Shown here one piece after another: positions 60,790 through 64,000 of a DNA stretch of 64,000 bases. The position numbers and the translations under genes were made by a program. The stretch covers positions 1,426,001-1,490,000 of the forward strand of contig NZ_CP038634.1 in NCBI RefSeq assembly GCF_004768545.1. The letters run 5' to 3'. The notes under the pieces were generated by a model. That model saw only the letters and a program-made list of their open reading frames with translations, did not search any database and was not told the DNA's origin. Source of the stretch: Cupriavidus oxalaticus. Its GTDB lineage: Bacteria; Pseudomonadota; Gammaproteobacteria; Burkholderiales; Burkholderiaceae. Within the stretch, counting starts at the first letter, position 1. The number at the start of each line of letters is the position of its first letter.

Positions 60790-61716
60790 ATGAAGCCCGC
60801 CGATCTCGCACGCCTGCTCACCTTGGCCGCCATTTGGGGCGCCAGTTTTCTGTTCATCCGCATTGGCGCGCCGGTGCTCGGCCCGATGCCGGCCGCTTTC
60901 GTGCGCGTGCTCGTTGCCGCCATCACGCTCGCCGTATGCCTGCCGTTGTTGGGACTGCGCTGGGACATGCGCGCCAAATGGCCGGCGGTGCTCACACTGG
61001 GCGTGATCAACTCCGGCATTCCGTTCGCCATGTACGCGGTGGCGGCGCTGTGGCTGCCCGCCGGCTATTCGGCGGTGTTCAATGCCATGACGCCGCTGAT
61101 GGGCGTCGTGATCGGCGCGCTGGCCTTTTCCGAACGGCTGACGCGCGCCAAGGCGCTGGGCGTGATGCTGGGCGTGGCCGGCGTGGCGGTGCTGACGCGC
61201 ACCGGCCCGGTCGCGTTCTCGACCGAGCTGCTGCTCGGCGCGCTGGCTTGCCTGGTGGCGACCGCCTGCTACGGCCTGTCCGGCTTCCTGGCGCGGCGCT
61301 GGATCACCCAGCGCGGCGGCCTGGACAGCCGCCTGGTCGCCGCCGGCAGCATGGTCGGCGCGACGCTGTTCCTGCTGCCGTTTTGCGCCGCTGCGCTGTG
61401 GCGCCACAACACCCTGCCCGAGGCCGGCGCCGGAGTGTGGTGGGCCATGGCGGGCCTTGGCGTGCTCTGCACGGCGCTGGCCTACATCCTCTATTACCGG
61501 CTGATTGCCGACCTTGGCCCGGTGCGCTCGCTGACCGTGACCTTCCTGATTCCGCCGTTCGGCATGGTCTGGGGCGCACTGTTCCTGGGCGAGGCGCTAT
61601 CGTGGGCCCATGCCGCTGGCGGCGCGCTGATCGGCCTGGCGGTGTGGCTGGTGCTGCGGCCGGTGATGGCCGACGTGCCGGCGGCGGCGGCGGTGGGGAT
61701 GCCGGCGAAACGCTGA
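60790..61716 (+). CDS. DMT-superfamily (EamA) transporter
   Basis: 308 residues from the ATG at 60790. Ten hydrophobic helices in two EamA repeats: residues ~1-135 (LTLAAIWGASFLFIRIGAPVLGPMPAAFVRVLVAA; MYAVAALWLPAGYSAVFNAMTPLMGVVIGAL) and ~145-290 (LGVLCTALAYILYYRLIADLGPVRSLTVTFLIPPFGMVWGALFLGE). It exports or imports small metabolites across the inner membrane; the substrate is unknown. Confidence 0.88.
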   Translation: MKPADLARLLTLAAIWGASFLFIRIGAPVLGPMPAAFVRVLVAAITLAVCLPLLGLRWDMRAKWPAVLTLGVINSGIPFAMYAVAALWLPAGYSAVFNAMTPLMGVVIGALAFSERLTRAKALGVMLGVAGVAVLTRTGPVAFSTELLLGALACLVATACYGLSGFLARRWITQRGGLDSRLVAAGSMVGATLFLLPFCAAALWRHNTLPEAGAGVWWAMAGLGVLCTALAYILYYRLIADLGPVRSLTVTFLIPPFGMVWGALFLGEALSWAHAAGGALIGLAVWLVLRPVMADVPAAAAVGMPAKR

Positions 61717-61720
61717 CCTG

Positions 61721-62008
61721 TCAGCAAGCCGCCCCTGGGCGCGCTGGCGCTCCCGCCGTCGTTCCCGCGGCGACGTTGTACTGCTCCCGCACCATCATCA
61801 CGACGCGGCGCGCCTGGCGCCAATGACGGATGGCGTCGGCCTCGGTACGTTCGGGGAAATCGACCTCGGCGCTCCAGTTGCAGCCGGTGTGGTCGGGCCG
61901 GTGCACGCACACCGCCCGCAGTTGGCAGTCATGGCAGCCGGGTTCCTGCCTCAGGTACACGCTGAGCAGGCGTTCCAGTTCGGATAGCGGCTTGGTCAGG
62001 CGCTTCAT
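61721..62008 (-). CDS. Small Cys-rich hypothetical protein next to fur
   Basis: 95 residues from the ATG at 62008, with GGAG 8 bp upstream. The central C-x2-C-x5-C-x8-C motif (CHDCQLRAVCVHRPDHTGC) resembles a metal- or Fe-S-binding site. The rest is a charged helix (KRLTKPLSELERLLSVYLRQ) and EVDFPERTEADAIRHWRQARRVVMMV. It lies 53 bp after the fur-like gene on the same strand, suggesting co-regulation. The family is not recognised. Confidence 0.65.
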   Translation of the reverse strand: MKRLTKPLSELERLLSVYLRQEPGCHDCQLRAVCVHRPDHTGCNWSAEVDFPERTEADAIRHWRQARRVVMMVREQYNVAAGTTAGAPARPGAAC

Positions 62009-62061
62009 GATGGCTCCGTCAGGGCGCGGCATCGCTATGTCTACGCGGACCTCGGGCGCGT

Positions 62062-62535
62062 TCAGGCTTGCGTGGGCAGCGCCGCGGACAGATGCGTTTC
62101 GTCCGCCGCGCCGGCACGGCACTCGGGGCAGACGCCGTACAGCACCAGCATGTGCTCGCGCAAAATAAAGGCGTTGTCGGCGGCCACCTGGCGCTGGCGT
62201 TGCTCGATGCTTTCGTCGCGGAATTCCTCCACGCGGCCGCAGGCAACGCAGATCAGGTGGTCATGGTGGCCGCCTTCGTTGAGTTCGAACACGGCGTGGT
62301 CGGACTCGAAGGTGTGCCGCAGCAGGATGTCGGCCTGCACCAGCTGGTTGAGCACCCGGTACACGGTAGACAGTCCCGCATCCTCGTCCTGGGTCAGCAG
62401 GATGCGGTAGACATCCTCCGCACTGAGATGGCGCCGTGCGCTGGTGCGGAACACTTCAAGGATCCGCATCCGCGGCGACGTAGCCTTCAGGCCCGCGCGC
62501 TTGAGGTGGATCGGGCTGGACTGTTCGGATGACAT
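62062..62535 (-). CDS. fur: Fur-family ferric uptake regulator
   Basis: 157 residues from the ATG at 62535 (an ATG at 62547 is possible); a longer open frame upstream shows no homology. The N-terminal winged helix is LKRAGLKATSPRMRILEVFRTSARRHLSAEDVYRILL...GLSTVYRVLNQLVQADIL. The metal-binding dimerisation domain has HHDHLICVACGRVEEFRDESIEQRQRQVAADNAF and a C-terminal CPEC. The His and Cys ligands of Fur are kept. Cupriavidus genomes carry several Fur paralogues, so the symbol marks the family, not proof of being the global regulator. Confidence 0.85.
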   Translation of the reverse strand: MSSEQSSPIHLKRAGLKATSPRMRILEVFRTSARRHLSAEDVYRILLTQDEDAGLSTVYRVLNQLVQADILLRHTFESDHAVFELNEGGHHDHLICVACGRVEEFRDESIEQRQRQVAADNAFILREHMLVLYGVCPECRAGAADETHLSAALPTQA

Positions 62536-62734
62536 GGCGGATGACATTGGAATGCTGCTGTTGCCCCGCATCGGACAGGGCGGCACCGTGCCCGTCGCCG
62601 CGCACGGCGGCGTCGATGGCTTGGCGGGATATTCAGGCTGGAGCGCCAGGGCCGGCCGCGCGCAGCGCTGGCGTCCCTGGCGGCACGCCGTGCCTGCACG
62701 ACGCGCTGAATAAAAAGGCGGCCTGGCTTGCCTG

Positions 62735-62784
62735 CGGAAGACGCGATCGGGAAAGCGGGGTCTGGTTGCTTTCCCGATCTTCCG
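62735..62784. repeat. Long interrupted inverted repeat
   Basis: GATCGGGAAAGC at 62745-62756 is perfectly complementary to GCTTTCCCGATC at 62768-62779 across an 11-nt loop. After a 4-nt bulge the stem extends with CGGAAG (62735-62740) and its partner TTCCG (62780-62784). Confidence 0.75.
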
Positions 62785-62989
62785 AAGACTGGCTACTGCC
62801 AAACGCTCCGCGTGACGGAGCGGTCCCCACAAAAGTCGGTATCGGATGCCGCGTGGCATGGCACGTGGCGGCGTCCGGAAATTCTGTCCTGCCAGGGTTC
62901 GGGGCGGTGCCGCTTGCCGCGGCGGCCTCGGTGCTGGCCGGGCTGCCTGGGTGGTGAAGCACCGTGCGTCAGGCAGTGATCGAATAGTA

Positions 62990-63008
62990 AATGGGAATCG
63001 ATCTCATT
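62990..63008. promoter_or_regulatory. Fur-box-like palindrome
   Basis: AATGGGAATCGATCTCATT. It matches the 7-1-7 Fur pattern at 9 of 14 defined positions, weaker than the feoA site. It is 251 bp upstream of the oxidoreductase start and 455 bp from the fur-like gene. Confidence 0.5.
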
Positions 63009-63258
63009 ACAAGTGAAATTTTTGCCGATCTGATTTCTGATTGAATCGAGGCCCAGTCACACTGAACTGCGCGGGGCTTCTTCCATGACATGACGCTGGA
63101 CGGAGCCATCACCTCGCCTGCCTGCCGTGACCCAATTCACCTAAAGTTGACTTTGCTTTGACGAGCGCGCAGCCAGCATCGCTCCCAGATCCACAGCGGG
63201 AGCGCACCGCTGCGCTTGGCTTGTGTAGCGGCCCCGGCACAAGGTAAGGAGAAGCGTG

Positions 63259-64000
63259 ATGGCTCAGGTATTCGACGCGATCATCATCGGCACCGGACAA
63301 GCTGGCCCCGCGCTGGCCGCGCGGCTGTCCGGCGCAGGCAAGAAAGTGGCAGTCATCGAACGTGCGAACTTTGGCGGCACGTGCGTGAACACCGGTTGCA
63401 TCCCGACCAAGACCCTGATCGCGAGCGCGTATGCGGCCCATCTTGCGCGGCGCGCGGGCGACTATGGCGTGACGATCGGTGGGCCGGTTGCCATCGACAT
63501 GAGGCAGGTGAAGGCGCGCAAGGACGAAATCGCCGGGCGCTCCGCCAGTGGCGTGGAACAGTGGATGCGCGGCCTGGCCAACGGCACCGTCTATCAGGGG
63601 CACGCCCGCTTCGAAAGCGCGCACACCGTGCGCGTCAATGGCGAACTGCTGGAAGCTGAGCGGATCTTTATCAACGTCGGTGGCCGGGCCCTCGTTCCGC
63701 CGATGCCCGGGCTCGACGAAGTGGCGTACCTGACCAATGCGGGCATGATGAACGTTGACTACCTGCCCGAGCATCTGGTCGTCATTGGCGGCAGCTACAT
63801 AGGCCTGGAGTTTGCCCAGATGTACCGACGCTTTGGCGCCAGGGTCACCGTGGTGGAAAAAGGCCCGCGCCTGATCCAGCGCGAGGACGAAGACGTGTCG
63901 GAGGCGGTGCGGGAGATCCTGGAGCGGGAGGGGGTCGAAATCCGCCTCGATGCCAACTGCCTGACTGCCCGCCGGGCGGGAGCAGGCATCTCCGTCGGGC
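63259..64000 (+). CDS. FAD-dependent pyridine nucleotide-disulfide oxidoreductase, 3' truncated
   Basis: The first 247 residues are visible; the frame is still open at the window edge. ATG 63259 follows TAAGGAGA. The FAD-binding IIIGTGQAGPALAARLS, the redox-active disulfide GTCVNTGCIPTK (two Cys five residues apart) and the NAD(P)-binding VVIGGSYIGLEFAQMYRRFG place it in the mercuric reductase/dihydrolipoamide dehydrogenase family. No N-terminal heavy-metal-binding domain is present and no other mer gene is seen, so mercury reduction should not be assumed. Confidence 0.9.
   Translation, partial: MAQVFDAIIIGTGQAGPALAARLSGAGKKVAVIERANFGGTCVNTGCIPTKTLIASAYAAHLARRAGDYGVTIGGPVAIDMRQVKARKDEIAGRSASGVEQWMRGLANGTVYQGHARFESAHTVRVNGELLEAERIFINVGGRALVPPMPGLDEVAYLTNAGMMNVDYLPEHLVVIGGSYIGLEFAQMYRRFGARVTVVEKGPRLIQREDEDVSEAVREILEREGVEIRLDANCLTARRAGAGISVG

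Larger units (their letters stand above)
62536..63258. other. 723-bp intergenic region with hairpin and Fur box
   Basis: No credible gene. It contains a large hairpin at 62735-62784, a smaller one at 62807-62823 (CGCTCCG, loop CGTGA, CGGAGCG), and a Fur-box-like palindrome at 62990-63008 in an A+T-rich patch. The latter may be the promoter of the oxidoreductase at 63259 or of a small RNA. Confidence 0.5.

Noticed and set aside
63259..64000. Calling the last gene merA (mercuric reductase)
   Set aside because: The family signature is shared by many disulfide reductases, and no merR/T/P gene or metal-binding N-terminal domain is present. The C-terminal part that would decide lies outside the window.

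Overview
The window looks like a chromosomal or chromid segment of a high-GC betaproteobacterium of the Burkholderiaceae, most likely Cupriavidus or a close relative. The signs are the very high GC of the coding regions, two Bug/TctC-type periplasmic binding proteins embedded in catabolic operons, many LysR regulators, and the protein families themselves. The assignment is inference from gene content; no rRNA or other phylogenetic marker is present. I found no tRNA, rRNA, CRISPR array, insertion sequence or phage gene.

Layout. 1-3.9 kb: the end of an outer-membrane beta-barrel gene, a small two-helix membrane protein, an orphan ABC-type substrate-binding protein and an SDR oxidoreductase. 3.9-7.7 kb: a LysR regulator divergent from an AtuA-like / AtuA-small-domain / Bug operon, an uncharacterised catabolic module. 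7.9-12 kb: an exported metallo-beta-lactamase-fold hydrolase, a GNAT acetyltransferase, AMP nucleosidase (amn) and ompW. 12-14.5 kb: a decayed leuA fragment, an Ig-like lipoprotein, and a cluster of short dispersed repeats. 14.5-17.1 kb: feoA-feoB plus a small membrane protein, behind a Fur box. 17.4-22.5 kb: a LysR regulator divergent from an acyl-CoA dehydrogenase / Bug / CoA-transferase operon. 22.6-28.2 kb: an L-lactate utilisation operon in the order lutA-lutC-lutB-lldP, divergent from a GntR/FadR-type regulator, with two nearly identical operator-like palindromes. 28.3-29.4 kb: an AI-2E-family membrane protein.

29.5-48.9 kb is a type VI secretion system in two divergent operons. The minus-strand arm is unknown-tssE-tssF-tssG-tssA. 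The plus-strand arm is clpV(tssH)-tssB-tssC-hcp-tssJ-tssK-tssL-tssM-second DotU/OmpA protein. Between them lies an A+T-rich island of about 440 bp. Twelve of the thirteen core components are present; VgrG (TssI), PAAR and recognisable effectors are not, so they must be supplied from elsewhere. Two features stand out: a second DotU-like protein with its own OmpA-type peptidoglycan-binding domain, and an unrecognised 181-residue protein translationally coupled to tssE.

48.9-64 kb: ethanolamine ammonia-lyase (eutB-eutC), a YbaK-type deacylase, a LysR regulator, a small exported protein, fumarase C, a Cys-rich four-helix copper-binding protein, a small zinc-ribbon-like protein, a GGDEF-domain remnant next to an intact CHASE-PAS-GGDEF-EAL gene, a PadR regulator, a DMT-family exporter, a small Cys-rich protein, a Fur-family regulator, and the start of a pyridine-nucleotide-disulfide oxidoreductase that runs off the end.

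The most interesting structure outside genes is an approximately 18-nt sequence, GCGTACCCATTTCTGCGT. It recurs about eight times, in intergenic positions only, on both strands. Two copies face each other at 7744-7788 to form a long hairpin, and at least three copies cluster at 14207-14465.
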